This document shows, piece after piece, positions 43,050-54,607 of a DNA stretch of 60,000 nucleotides. The stretch comes from Takakia lepidozioides (Eukaryota > Streptophyta > Takakiopsida > Takakiales > Takakiaceae), in contig CM060733.1 in assembly GCA_030704615.1 (NCBI GenBank), positions 23,996,001 to 24,056,000 on the forward strand, read 5' to 3'. A model generated the notes under the pieces. That model was not told the DNA's origin. It ran no database searches and was given only the letters and a program-made list of their open reading frames with translations. A program made the position numbers and the translations under genes. Every line of letters begins with the position of its first letter. Position 1 is the first letter of the stretch.

Positions 43050-43747
43050 AAACTCGCAACCAAACAACCACATGCGACCTCCTCGTAATACTTCTTTGTT
43101 TTACCATTGCATTTCATCATGGCACTACATTCATCAGTTGTGCTCATTCTCATAGACTTGAGCATTCAAGGCGGTGTTGTGGCACTCGGCATCAATTGCC
43201 GCGGCAGCTCCGATTACAATAATGCGGGGAACCATGGAACACTGCAATAGTTGGTGACCGTCATCAACGATATAAACCCCAATCGCTTTTACAACAATAA
43301 AAAACAAATTACATGCAACGCTTTCGAGGGACAATTCATTGTGTCTTCTGCAAAAGGTCGGGCGGCACTCCTGGCTACTCGATGAAGACCTTGATTCAAC
43401 AACTTGCAGATCACAGTTGTAAGGTCTGTGGAGTATTCCATTTTTCTATCCATAAGACAACATTGTTGCCGACGAGATGCTGACCGTCAACACAATCGAT
43501 TTTGGCTGCAATTATAATGGCAATGCCAATAACGTCGACCTATGCTAAGTGCAAAGCAAATCTCTTGAAGCGAACACGGTGACAATGATATGAATATAGC
43601 AAAAGTCTTTAGGGGGTGATTGCAGCCTACAGTGTCCATTTTTTGACGTCGCCGTGTCATTTTTCTTATACGTAGTTTATCGGTATTGGTCCATAATCCT
43701 AAATTTAAAAGAGACTCATAATGCTGCACTTAACTACGTGTATTATC

Positions 43748-43898
43748 TACCTTCCAAGACTTGTCACCAAAAATTGTTACCTTTAGAAGTGATGGACTTA
43801 TTGAAAAAGTTCGTAGCTTTTGTTATAGTCCATAAAAAGTAGTGTTATGGACTCATTATTTTCTAGATTTTTCAACATAATTGGAATAAGGGACTTGA
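43748..43898 (-). repeat. Right arm of the 151-bp inverted repeat
   Basis: It is the partner of 37457-37607 in opposite orientation. Both arms are the same length by my count. See that entry. Confidence 0.8.
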
Positions 43899-44617
43899 CC
43901 CATCCCCTTCGAAATGACAATATCTCACCAATAGACGTTCCACATGATATAATGCAAGTGAATCCACTTTTTGGCTATGTTTTATAATTTATTTATTTTT
44001 AATCTTATGTACTTTTGTATTTTGTATTTTGTATTTTGTATTTTTCTGGAAAATAGCAGGAAATAGCCATATATTCTGTTCATTCATTGAAATTTGGGTA
44101 GGGTCATCCTCATACATACTTTCATCCATTAATATCATCCATATTGCACAAATTCATCCTTTTTTATTTTTTATTTGGAGAAATTTGGAGATTAATTCAT
44201 TCTTGAAATAACAGCATTTGCGACAAAACAATTTATTAATTTATATCCTGCTTCAAGAATACATGCAGTTGGCATCTTTGGTACGTTACCACGGATATCA
44301 ACTTACCGGAGGACTTTTGCTACATTCATCCGTGTTCGTTTGAGAAGATTTCACTACAACAAAATGCGAGATTTTTTACTGTCTGTTTCATTGCCAAAAT
44401 AGTCGAAAGTACCATTTTTACCAAAAAACCAGATAGTGACAAAGGATGAGTCGATTCGATGCAGTGAAGTAGGAAAGACAGTCGAACCGCCCCGATAAAC
44501 AAAGGGAAAACCGGCCAGAAGGCCACCCCGGATATTGGAGAATGAACAGGATGTCACCTTACCACGACAATTGAGAAAGGATCGACGTTAATTACCTCGG
44601 CCAAAGTTGTAGGCGGA

Positions 44618-44950
44618 ATGGCAATACACCTAGGAGGAGCACAACATCACGCTTCAAAACTGACGATGGCAAAGTATAAGGAAGGGGACGACCCCGACTC
44701 ACACATTAGGCTTTTTGAAGCCATCTGTGAGGCAAATGGAGATTGGACGGATCTGGCAAAACTTGCCCTATTTCCTTGTTCATTACGAAAGGGACAGTTT
44801 GATTGGTGGATGCGATTTTGTGTCGGTGCAAATATTTTACCATGGTGGAGCCCACCAAATGTAGATAGATGGGTTAGGGATTGTAAAATGTTTCACTACC
44901 CATATAGTGAACACTTCACTACAAGAGCCACATGTCAGATAATCACATAA
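44618..44950 (+). pseudogene. Gypsy gag fragment
   Basis: The frame reads MAKYKEGDDPDSHIRLFEAI, then WTDLAKLALFPCSLRKGQF and DWWMRF. This is the conserved Ty3/gypsy capsid pattern (D-P-x-x-H ... F-P-x-S-L ... W). The frame breaks off after about 80 residues. It is not closely similar to the gag of the element at 2-14 kb. Confidence 0.65.
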
Positions 44951-46569
44951 ATTATGATGGTGATTATCAACACACTGAGTAGTTTATACATTCACTATTC
45001 AGTCAGCACTGAAAATTCATGGATCACTATATAGTGGTATCAAATCACTAGGAATGAAGAATATATTCCACTACTATACGTGAACATATAGTGATGTAGC
45101 CATGTGTCACAATCTTATTTGGTGAGAAAGAATATATGAATACTACAAATAGTGTGTATTTTCACTATGTGGTATAGAGTTGCAGTTTTGTGTAGTACTA
45201 TATAGTGAATTGGGAGTATAGAGTTCTAGTTTTTGTGCAACGGAGTCTAGAGTTCTAGTTTTGTGTAGTACTACAAAGTGAATTTTGGGAGGTTGCACGT
45301 GTAGGGAAAGAACACATCACAATGATTAAGAAAATATTTCACTACACATTAACTGAATAGTGGGAGCTAAACAATAAAGCCGTTTGACCACACATGCATG
45401 GGTGAAACATACAACTGTCCACAATCTATGAGTTTCTCACTATAGCTATATATTTCACTCCATAACACTTATCACAACTTTGCAAATCACTACAATGGAA
45501 GACAATAGTGACAAATGCGACCATGTAGTCGATAATAAAACCGTGTAAATATTTTATTTACAACCATTTTGTAGCAATACTCCGCAAATACAAGAGATCC
45601 CAAATTCCTAAATTTGAACATTCATGCAAGCTCTCTAGGCTTCAAGTCTTGAAGACAGCCGTATGTGGACTAAACCTGGCAAAACCATGGTAGTCTGTAA
45701 CTTCCCATAGATGGTTGGAAAAGAAAAAGCATGGTTAAATATCAGCAAAAATTAACTCACCGCAAAATCACGAAGGTCATAGTGGCATGAAGTGACAATG
45801 TCATCCACGCCCTGTTGTTGCGCGGCCTCTGTGAGCATACGTAGCCGCCCTTCATTTACATCCACTGCTATAACCCCTGCTTGTCCCACCACATGCCACA
45901 CCATTCTCACTAAGGAATCTTTGCTCCTCATTCTTAAATTGCTTACTAACTCCTTCTTGAAATGACTAGTCAATATATATGATGTTTTGGTGAGCCCATG
46001 TATATAGGCTATGCACATCTTCTGTCACACAAATACTCGGGGGATTGCTATTCCATAAGCCCATGAACGGGCAAGCATGAGTCATGAGCCGGAATGGGAC
46101 ACACTGTTAACCGCTGATTCGTGACTTAGACAAAATGGGCTTTCAAAAGGGCGGCGCACACAATAGAGGTTGTCAGACGGTATATCTTCAGAACGATTAC
46201 GTAGTAATTGTTAGTGCGTGACAGTTCCACGAATCAACGTCCCTGCTGCTATAGTCCTTGGACTGGTCACAATGATAGGAGTTTAGACGAAGCTATATCA
46301 CTATAGCTGCGACTAAGTCCTATCTGTGCATACCTGAAGGTAGTACACTATGCTGCTACTACAACTAAGTTATATTCAGAGATGGTGCATATTCTCTCTA
46401 TCTCACGTTCTCTCTACATAGAAGTACTTGGGAAAACAAGCGTGACATAAAATATGATGAAATTACACCCCATTATAAAAGAAGATCACATGGCTTCAAC
46501 GAATAGGTAGGACTGTCAACTGCTGACCTATGCTGCATATTGCAAACAAGACGACACCATTTTCAGCGG
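44951..46569. other. Intergenic stretch rich in CACTATATAGTG-type words
   Basis: Between about 44980 and 45330 the words CACTATATAGTG, ATATAGTGA and TTCACTA recur on both strands, suggesting a small inverted-repeat transposon (MITE) or its remnants. A minus-strand frame at 46018-45752 (88 codons) is not recognised. No other gene is seen. Confidence 0.4.
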
Positions 46570-46602
46570 CAATTGCCCAAAAAAAACAAAAAAAACATCC
46601 CC

Positions 46603-46940
46603 GAAAGTGGTGTGCGGCAACGCACAACACTTTCAGTGGCATCTGCGGGCAAAAAACCCCCCCAAAAAACCCTAAAAAAAACCCTTGAAAGTGGTGTGCG
46701 GTGCCGCACACCACTTTCAGTGGCATCTGCCGGGGGGGGGGGGGACCCTAAAAAAACATAAAAAACCCCCAAAAAAGAAAAAAAAACCACTGAAAAGGGG
46801 TGTGCGGCACGGCACACCTCTTTCAGTGGCACCGCTCACTGAAACAAAACCCTAAAATAACCCCAAAAATTGAAAAAACAAATCCTGAAAAGGGGTGTGC
46901 GGTGCCCTAAACCCCTAAACCCTAAACCCTTTCAGTGGCA
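46603..46940. repeat. Array of four hairpin units (GAAAGTGGTGTGCGG...)
   Basis: Units of about 90-100 bp each carry a stem-loop followed by a CAGTGGCATCTGC-like spacer. The clearest (46686-46719) has a 16-bp perfect stem, TGAAAGTGGTGTGCGG against CCGCACACCACTTTCA, with a 2-nt loop. Others lie at 46603-46634 and 46793-46828. The fourth has lost its right arm to telomeric sequence. Such arrays are typical of subterminal regions of DNA transposons. Confidence 0.8.
46905..46930. repeat. Interstitial plant telomeric repeat tract
   Basis: CCCTAAACCCCTAAACCC and further CCCTAAA units match the plant telomere repeat. The tract sits inside the fourth hairpin unit, replacing its right arm. Confidence 0.85.
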
Positions 46941-48489
46941 CCCTACACTAAAAAAAACCCTAAAAAAAACCCTAATTACCCATCCACTATATCACTTTCC
47001 CCTTAATTACTAATCTTCATTGTACACTGTCAATATCGCAACAATCGGTTGGATTATGGGCAACTGTTCTCTTCATATAACCTTGTCACTGGCATGCCTA
47101 CAGGGACATCCTGCCCGCGGTAATGGGTGCCATCTGCGGAATTGCGTACAGTACTTTTTTTGAAAAATCCTAGGGCAGCACCGCTCATGTGAGCATACGC
47201 TCACCGCTCACAATCTAGCATCCCTCGTTGCTAAGTGCCGAGCACTTAGCCGTTCCACCATCGTGGCCGTGGTAGTGTAAAGTCGATCACTACCCTACGC
47301 TGCCATGGCTTAAGCTGCCCTGCCTTCGTGGCATTGGCATTTAGCCGTTATCATTTATCCCCCCCCCGTCCTTTGAAATTGTGTCCGCACAATTTCAGTG
47401 TTGGCCCTTGTTGTGTTTTCTTGGGTTAATGTATGGTGCTGGCAAACCCGTGAGCAAATCGAGGTCAACGCCCTTTAAGTGCTGGGGTGGCGGCAGCCCG
47501 CCCTCATACCATAGCCAAGCCTAGGCTATTGCCCATCTTATGTCCTTGGGGTGCCTTATTTTTAGGCCGCCATCATCATCATGTCATGGTATATTGCATA
47601 GTACGTAAAAAAAAAGCATCATTGATTAACCCTGGTGGGGTTAGCCTTCTATCCCACATGTTAGTGAGGTCCTCTTAGCTTTTCTAGGCTTGGAGGCCTT
47701 GTAGGACTAAGAAAATAAGCCTGAAAATCAATTTTAGTGAGAAAATAAATTTCCAACAACCTTAAAAAGCTTTTAAAAAAAACACTTACAAGGTGTTAGC
47801 CCATTCCCTCTCCTAAGGCGGGGGGGGGACTAATGCTTAACTACCAAGACAATGTTGAAGACTAAGATGAGCTTGAAAGACACAAAGCCTCACTCACTTG
47901 CTTCCAAAGAAAACAAAAACATGAAAAATAAATGAAGGTTTCCCACCAACTAGACAAGCATCTATCCAAGGGTTAGTTGGTAAGCTTCCATTGCTTTTTG
48001 GTTAGCTTCACACATAAAAAGAAGGCCTAGTGGCCAAAGGAAATGAACACCCACCCAAAACTAGAGACTCCACTGCATGGTTAGTACTTTATGGTTAGAT
48101 CTTTCCTTTCTTAGTCCATCAAGACAAAAAACAAGACTCAGAAAGCAAATGACAACTCCGTGGGCCTCTTGGCCACTATGGAGAGTTAGAAATCCCTCTT
48201 TCCCAAGCTCCCACCACTCCTTTGTTTGTAGGACCAAGCTAGGGTTAGTGCAAAGGACAAAATACAAAGCAAAAATGGACAAAGGTCCAGAGACTCTTTC
48301 TCTCCACTCAAAATGTTTTCAGTTGGCTAAGTGGACTACCAAAACCTAGGGGGAAGGGGTAGAGCTGAACTCTCCTATGGGGTTTGTTGCTCCTACCTCC
48401 TCTTCTCACTCTAAGGGCTCGCCACACTCTCAAGTTGAAACACACTCCGCTTTTTGGGGAAGATCTCTCATTTTCCACTTCTTTCTAGC
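46941..48489. other. Intergenic stretch, no recognised gene
   Basis: It contains small hairpins such as CTAAGTGCCGAGCACTTAG near 47231, a C-run near 47361 and a G-run near 47820. Nothing coding is supported. Confidence 0.4.
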
Positions 48490-49320
48490 ATGCTTTATGT
48501 TGCATCTTCTGATGTGCATCGTGCCATGCTCTTATCTTGCGCAGGACCAGGGGCGGGTGCATGGCTTACAGCACGACCGAATATCACGCCGTTTCGTTTG
48601 TCGTCTCCAATCTTTGCCACGGCTCTCCACATTCGTCTTAGGTTACCACATCCTTCTGCGCTTGGCTTACAGCGCTATGTTTGTCACCAGCCCATTGATC
48701 CACTTGCTGTTCATCTCCTTCGTTGTCTATGTAGAGGAGACCATACAACGACTCATGATGTTGTGACGCCGTCGTTTTGGTTGCTCGAGAGGCTGGATAC
48801 CATGTATTGCGGTAGCAAACTCACATGCTTCCCTCTCGTACGCCTCAGTCCACTCGTCGGTGCGTCGACATCGTCTTATCTCGAGATGGTGTGCGTACCC
48901 TTGTAGATGTTGTCATTGCCGATTATACTCGATCTGACTTACTATCTCGATCGGCCTCTTCCCAAGGCATTGCCACTTTGATTGCTGCACAGACCAAGCA
49001 ACGAGACTATCAAGACCGTCATCCTACAGATGCGTTTCTTTCACTGGCTCTGAAGATCTTTGGATATCTTCACCGTCAGTTCGACGACTTTCTTCGTACT
49101 TGTGTTCATCATGCTGCTTAGAACAAGATCAATGGCATTCCCCATGCTTCCGTCTTCATAGCTTTCTATAGACAATGGGTTTCCGTAGCAGTATAGAGGG
49201 CACATGCTATGTCTATCTTGCATCGGGCCACTGTAGCTGGCATGGCTTCGTCTCATCTTTCTGCTGTTCCCGATGTCACACCCATTTCTTTGTCTGACGT
49301 GATTTTGGCAGTTGGATAGG
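48490..49320 (+). mobile_element. 5'-truncated copy of the zinc-finger/RT non-LTR element
   Basis: Plus-strand frames match the C-terminal region of the element at 21.6-25.0 kb: LLSCAGPGAGAWLTARPN, RLRLPHPSALGLQRYVC, then after a frame change STRRCVDIVLSRDGVRTLVD, VVIADYTRSDLLSRSASSQG and FLRTCVHHAA. In the DPTR motif Pro is replaced by Tyr (DYTR). RT and zinc finger are absent, as expected for 5' truncation during insertion. Confidence 0.8.
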
Positions 49321-50012
49321 ATGATCAGTTGGTTTGATTCTAGCGATGAGTCATTTCTGTGTGTCGGTTGTAACGGAATTTCGCAGAGACGGCGAGTTTC
49401 AAAGACTCGAGTGAAATTCTTATATTGGTTGAGCTCCTTGTCTTTGCTTTGTAGTTGTGTATGGATTGAATCATGATACCAGTGTTGTTAGAGAGGGGTG
49501 AGTGTACCGTTCCTGGACAACCGTTTAGGCATTTTTGCGCCTAATAATTATTTAAACCAAACAGACTGCTTAGGCACGTTTCTCAAACCATTTCTCACAT
49601 TAGACATCTTCATACTGTAAGTTTTTAGAATTAGGCACATGATAAGAGAAAACATTTATTTTCTTAAGAATAAAATTACAAAATAGAAACCCAATGCCCA
49701 TGGACCCTTCCAGCCTCCAGCTACCCTTCATTTCCTTTGAAACCCTAAAAATGCCCCCACGCGGTGCTCCAAGCTCAAGCTCGTCTACTAGTGCTCACTA
49801 AGTCACTAGTCCGCACGCATATATTTGTATTGATTTTTGTTCAATGAAAATTTTATCTTATTACAAACAACATGAGAAGAGGCTTGAAAGTTTTCTGTTG
49901 GAATTTTTAGGCATTATGCACTTTGGTCCCATAGTTTCTGAACAATTAGGCCAAAATCTGAAAAATTCCCAGAATGCGTTAGGCACTTTCATTTTGGACT
50001 TAGGTAGAATTC
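49321..50012. other. Intergenic stretch, no recognised gene
   Basis: No open frame with motifs and no clear repeat. It separates the truncated LINE copy from the foldback hairpin. Confidence 0.4.
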
Positions 50013-50120
50013 GAGAGGAGCCCCTGCTACCGGATATAGCATGGAGCCAGGACCTACCGAGACACGTTAGCGGTGAGATGTCATGGCGACCTGCTATATC
50101 CGGTAGCAAGGGCTCCTCTC
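50013..50120. repeat. Long foldback hairpin (29-bp arms)
   Basis: The arm 50013-50041 (GAGAGGAGCCCCTGCTACC...) pairs with 50092-50120 at 28 of 29 positions, leaving a 50-nt loop. Part of the left arm and loop (GGAGCCAGGACCTACCGAG) is repeated downstream near 50195. The size would suit a small-RNA precursor or a miniature foldback element. Confidence 0.8.
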
Positions 50121-50399
50121 TCTGCGCTACCAGACATAACCAGTTTTTAGGGCAGCGAGCCAGTCCTGTTCATACCTACCGCCACGATATAGTAGGGAGC
50201 CAGGACCTACCGAGTCGCGTAGGTAGTTAGAATCTAGCAGGTCGTAGTATACCACATATAGCACCCCTCCTGAAATCCAGTAGAAACACGCCACATCAGC
50301 GAGTCTGCTCTAAAAATCGGTTATGAATTAATTATCGCCTAAATGGTTGTCCAGGCACTGTATGTGACAAAACAAAAGGGAACAGAAATTACTACAGAA

Positions 50400-50640
50400 A
50401 GCCTTCACACAAGCAAGCTACCTAAGAGGGCCGGATTTCAAGCTGAAGATTCCCTGTGGATCCATAGTTGCAAGAAACCTGCATGTGTAGATGGTCAACT
50501 GGAAGCCGCAGCACCAGTGGCACAATTGATATACTCAGGCACTGCTAATGAAGGTACCTTCTTCAACACATTTCACCCTTTTTCCCCCTCTTATCAGATT
50601 CGGCCCTAAAATTCCATGTTGAATTCTGCAAATTAGCTGG
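50400..50640 (+). pseudogene. OSB PDF second-half unit
   Basis: The frame reads AEDSLWIHSCKKPACVDGQL, then LIYSGTANEGTFFNTFHP. It matches the second half and tail of the PDF units at 29.9 and 30.5 kb, with the PDF tripeptide itself damaged (RAGFQ). A broken PPR array follows, as at 30.5 kb, so the pair was probably duplicated together. Confidence 0.65.
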
Positions 50641-51600
50641 TTGAGTGGGGAGCCCTGGAAAAGTGCAAAGAGGTGCATGGTGACATCGTCAAATCTGGAA
50701 TTGTACCCGATGTCATTCTGGTGTGAAGCCCAACCACATCACATTTGTTTGTGTTTGCAATGCATGTGCGAGCCTGGCAGCCCTCAAAAAGGGCAAAGAG
50801 GTCCATGGTGACATCATCAAAGCAGGAATTGTACCAGATGTCATTCTGAACAATACCCTGGTGGACATGAATGTTAGATGTGGGTGCATCGAGGATGCCA
50901 ACGGAGTTTTCGACAGTATGGCTGAACGAATGTGGTGTTGTGGAGTGCGATGATTGCAGGATATGCACAGCAAGGGTCAAGGATGGAGGCTTTGGAGACC
51001 TATGAGCAAATGATGTGCGAAGGGGTGAAGCCCAACCACATCACATTTGTTTGTGTTTGCAGTGCGTGTTCAAGCCTGGGAGCCCTGGAAAAGGGGAAAG
51101 AGGTGCATCGTTGCATCGCGAAAGCTGGAATTGTATCAGATGTCATTCTGAACAATACCCTCGTGGACATGTATGCCAAATGTGGGAGGCATTTCAGCAG
51201 ATTCAGATACGGTTGTCTGTCTCTTGCTTAAGTGCATCAAGATGAAAGGTCTGGAATCTAGAAAGCAGGGGCACACTCACATTATCCAAAGTGGATTCAC
51301 GCCAAGGATGCGAAGGGAGTTTTCAACACTATGGCTGAACAAGATGTGGTGTCGTGGCACGCGATGCTTGCAGGGTATGCACAGCAGGGACGTGGGATTA
51401 CATGGCTTTGGAGACCTATGATCAAATGATGGGGGAAGGGGTGAAGCCCAACCACATCACGTTTGTGTGTGATTGCAATGCTTGTGCAAGCCTGGCAGCC
51501 CTGGAAAAGGGTAAAGAGGTCCATGGTGACATTTGCCAAAGCTGGAATTGTACCAGATGTCATTCTGAACTCTTCGAATGTTGCTACTGCTGTTGAACTG
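50641..51600 (+). pseudogene. PPR array pseudogene
   Basis: Three to four PPR triplets are readable in changing frames: KPNHITFVCVCNACASLAA, LKKGKEVHGDIIKAGIVPD, NTLVDMNVRCGCIEDANGVF, then similar pieces to 51596. A piece at 51173-51300 (ISADSDTVVCLLLKCIKMKG) matches the N-terminal region of the intact gene, out of order. Several frameshifts and no E or DYW domain: non-functional. Confidence 0.82.
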
Positions 51601-51732
51601 TCTCGATGGATTTTATCATAGCTCGTTTGAATACTCGGGACTGACAGTATTATCACATTTTATCCACAATCTTGATTTAATCCTGGTCCTTTTATTCATG
51701 ATTGAAATAGAAATTATGTGCTTTCACTCTGC

Positions 51733-54607
51733 AGTGTACTCCAGAAAATAAAGACGTCAAGATTGGTCTGGTTTCATTTTTCCAGGGTGCTGAGAGAGTA
51801 GCTGATGCCTTGAAGCGGAACAAGTCGATATCCACAATTGACGTAGTAATTTCACACCTGGTGTCCCTGAATGGTGTAGGTTTGTAGGCATGACTTGATC
51901 AAGTGGTCTTTGAAGGAGCAGGGTACTGCGTAGCCTTCTGGCAGTACTACTCTAGGTCTAATGGTATGGGGATGACCCCTATCTGCCCATCAGAAACAAG
52001 ACAATTGCGAAATGACTCGACATTCCAAAAATGTGCTGTCAAGCCGAAAAGCAATGTACTTCTGTTGAAAGCTGTAGGTGTAAGTAGGTCTTTTCAAATG
52101 TACAGTTGCTTGAAGTGTCGTGCTTCAGATGTTTCACAGTTGAACATTGTATGCAGGAAGACATCTATTGGAGGTGCAGCCAGCTCCTGTATCTGAGCGA
52201 ACTCCGATTGAATGAGGTAGTAACAGTCCAAGCCCATCACCAACCAACTGTACTCCCTCTAGAATTGCCTGTCCACTTGAATTGGTTGACCCCAATTCAT
52301 AGCCCTCCCCTGAGCAGGGAATCAACTTCATTCCTAGAGTAGAATGGACTTGGCTGGGCTTGGAGTCCTGTGAATTGCACCCATGGACAATCTCCAGTTC
52401 ATTTTCAGTCAAATTCAATGACTTCAGACATTTGGTGTCTCTATCCGATATAGTGATGTCCTCCCTAATTTCTACTTCACCACTGCTCTTCAGCCTTTGA
52501 AAGCTTCTTCTCTTTGTGGTATAATAGGAACTTCTAGGCAGTTGTGTCAACCGCTCTTGTTCCTTGACTAAACTCAATCGTCTGAGAGCTTCCCTCAATA
52601 GCTGAACTACAACCTTCGGGTCAGATTTATCCAGCAGGGTCAAGACCTGCGACTTGGATTCAGATCCTTCAAAATCTATTCTACCCTATCCTGCCAGGAC
52701 TTAACCTGGGCAAATAGAGTCTTTGTTGTATTGGAGTTTTTTTGTGACAAGCACTTTGCACCTGACTTCCCAGCAAAGCGGTGGAGCATCAACCTCGGTC
52801 TGGTTGGGTTACCTTCACTGATTGACCATGGTTATTGGCTTGTTGCATTGATTGGTCCTCTATCCATGGATGCGATTGGTCTTCACTGTTCTCACACAAC
52901 ATCCTAAATATGAGACGAAATTAAGACTTGCAATTGTTTGTGGTTGATGGCAGGAACCTATTTACTATGGTGCAATAAACACTATGGAAAAGCTTGTGAA
53001 GGAGCTCAAGTTCTCAACCACGACTGTTGAAAGAGCTGTGAAATGCTGTCATAAGTGCCCGCACCCAAAATGGTAATAGCTCAACTTCCACATTCTAAAG
53101 TGAAAACACTAATGTTTAGCATGACATTTGCAGACACCCCAGTGTGGAATGCACAAGAGATCCAAATTGCTGATCTGATAGATTTTCTTCAGGGTCATGG
53201 CGAAGAGTGTTTTTGGGGTTCTACATTATAGTTGTACTTTGTCAAAAGGTTTAAAGACAAATTTTTCTAAGCTCTTAAACATTTGATATACACAAATGAA
53301 ACAACTAAACAGCATGTTGAGAATGATGGATGCTCACAGGTGAAATGAGAGAAAGATTGTCCAAGTTACACATGGAGATCATTGAGGGGAAGACCCTTGC
53401 AGGAGTGCTACGCCGTGCTTTTAAAGTCACAGGTATTTGTTTGAGACTATCCCACGCATATGAGAAACAATTGATTGGTTCCTTTCTATGTTGGGTCTAG
53501 TAGGTGGCATATCTTCTTCAAAACTTAACCTCATCTCACCCAATTATTGCTAGTTTTCAAACACTAGCAAGATAAGGTGTTTGTGAGTTTCTGCAAGCAA
53601 TCATACATCTATGCTAGAAAGCAGGGCTCTAAGATTCAGAGACACTTCTTATTGCCTGTTGACCCCTTATTGGTAACAGTAACTTTCAATGGATTGAATA
53701 CAAAATTGATTAAGAGCCTTCTTGAAGTTGGGAGTGTATGAACAAAGGGAATTGTCATCTAGTAGAGAGAATAGTCAGAGAGCAACTGGATGGCCCCTTG
53801 CTTTGCTTGGGGCGGTTTAGTATTCCACAAGAGGTAGGCGAAAAGGTGAAAAGGTGGGACTCTGTACATAGATTCTGCTTAAAGAATTTGACAATGCTGA
53901 GTCAACAGGTTGTGGATCAATGTTCTGCTGAACTGTGGGATATGTAAATGTCAGATGTGTGTGTGGCCTAAACTGGCAGCCAGTGGGCCGAGATCTCAGA
54001 ACATTGATGGCAGGACCCTATTTACTATGGTGCAATAAACACTGTGGGGTATATCCTGTTGCATATGACCATTTCTAAGGACATAGTAGAGATTGTACTC
54101 ATAAGACGTTGTTTGCCGTAGCCTGGACATAGTAGAGAGACAAGGAAAGAGATGCTACAATGTCTGTAGAGGGCTGTGAGGGCTTACGGGGCTAAGTATA
54201 ACAACAACATAACCACAATAGGAGAGAAGTTGAACTTGATAATGTACACCAGAAGCCCAAAGAGCTTATGGGACAATGAATGCTAAGAATAAGGGAAGAA
54301 GAAGGATATCAATAAAAGGCTTGTATTTCTTGGGTGGCAGAGCAGGGGGTAGGTGGGTTGGGGGAGGTTTGCGTTATGTGGACTGGAGGAGAAGGTTTAG
54401 TTGGGAATCTTGAGTTTTTAGAAGTTTTGAGGGAGGAATGCGATAGAAAATTAAACAAGCATATCAACTAAATGACTTGTTGAAAAATTCAGCAATAATT
54501 ACAGCAATGCCTATGTTATGCAGATCAAAGTTGACTCTTGTCTCATGGATGCAGATTTTCTACACCATTCGCCTTTACAGTATCACCGATCCAAAAAAGG
54601 AAGTGCT
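51733..54607 (+). CDS. Possible exons of an unrecognised host gene
   Basis: Several plus-strand segments are flanked by acceptable splice sites. At about 51786-51880, after TTCCAG, GAERVADALKRNKSISTIDV resembles a ribonuclease-inhibitor-type leucine-rich repeat. At about 52955-53082, after GGCAG, YYGAINTMEKLVKELKFSTT and ERAVKCCHKCPHPKW precede GTAATAG. At about 53135-53195 NAQEIQIADLIDFLQ precedes GTCATGG. At about 53342-53430 MRERLSKLHMEIIEGKTLAG precedes GTATTTG. At about 54522-54607 VDSCLMDADFLHHSPLQYHR precedes GTAAGAG. I do not recognise the protein, the phases were not all checked, and the pieces may belong to different genes or to a decayed copy. Confidence 0.3.

Noticed and set aside
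47221-47290. tRNA gene around the CTAAGTGC...GCACTTAG hairpin
   Set aside because: There is one stem only; no cloverleaf or conserved T-loop sequence follows.
52134-52643. 169-codon minus-strand ORF
   Set aside because: No recognisable motif, and possible plus-strand exons lie on both sides. It may be real but I cannot support it.
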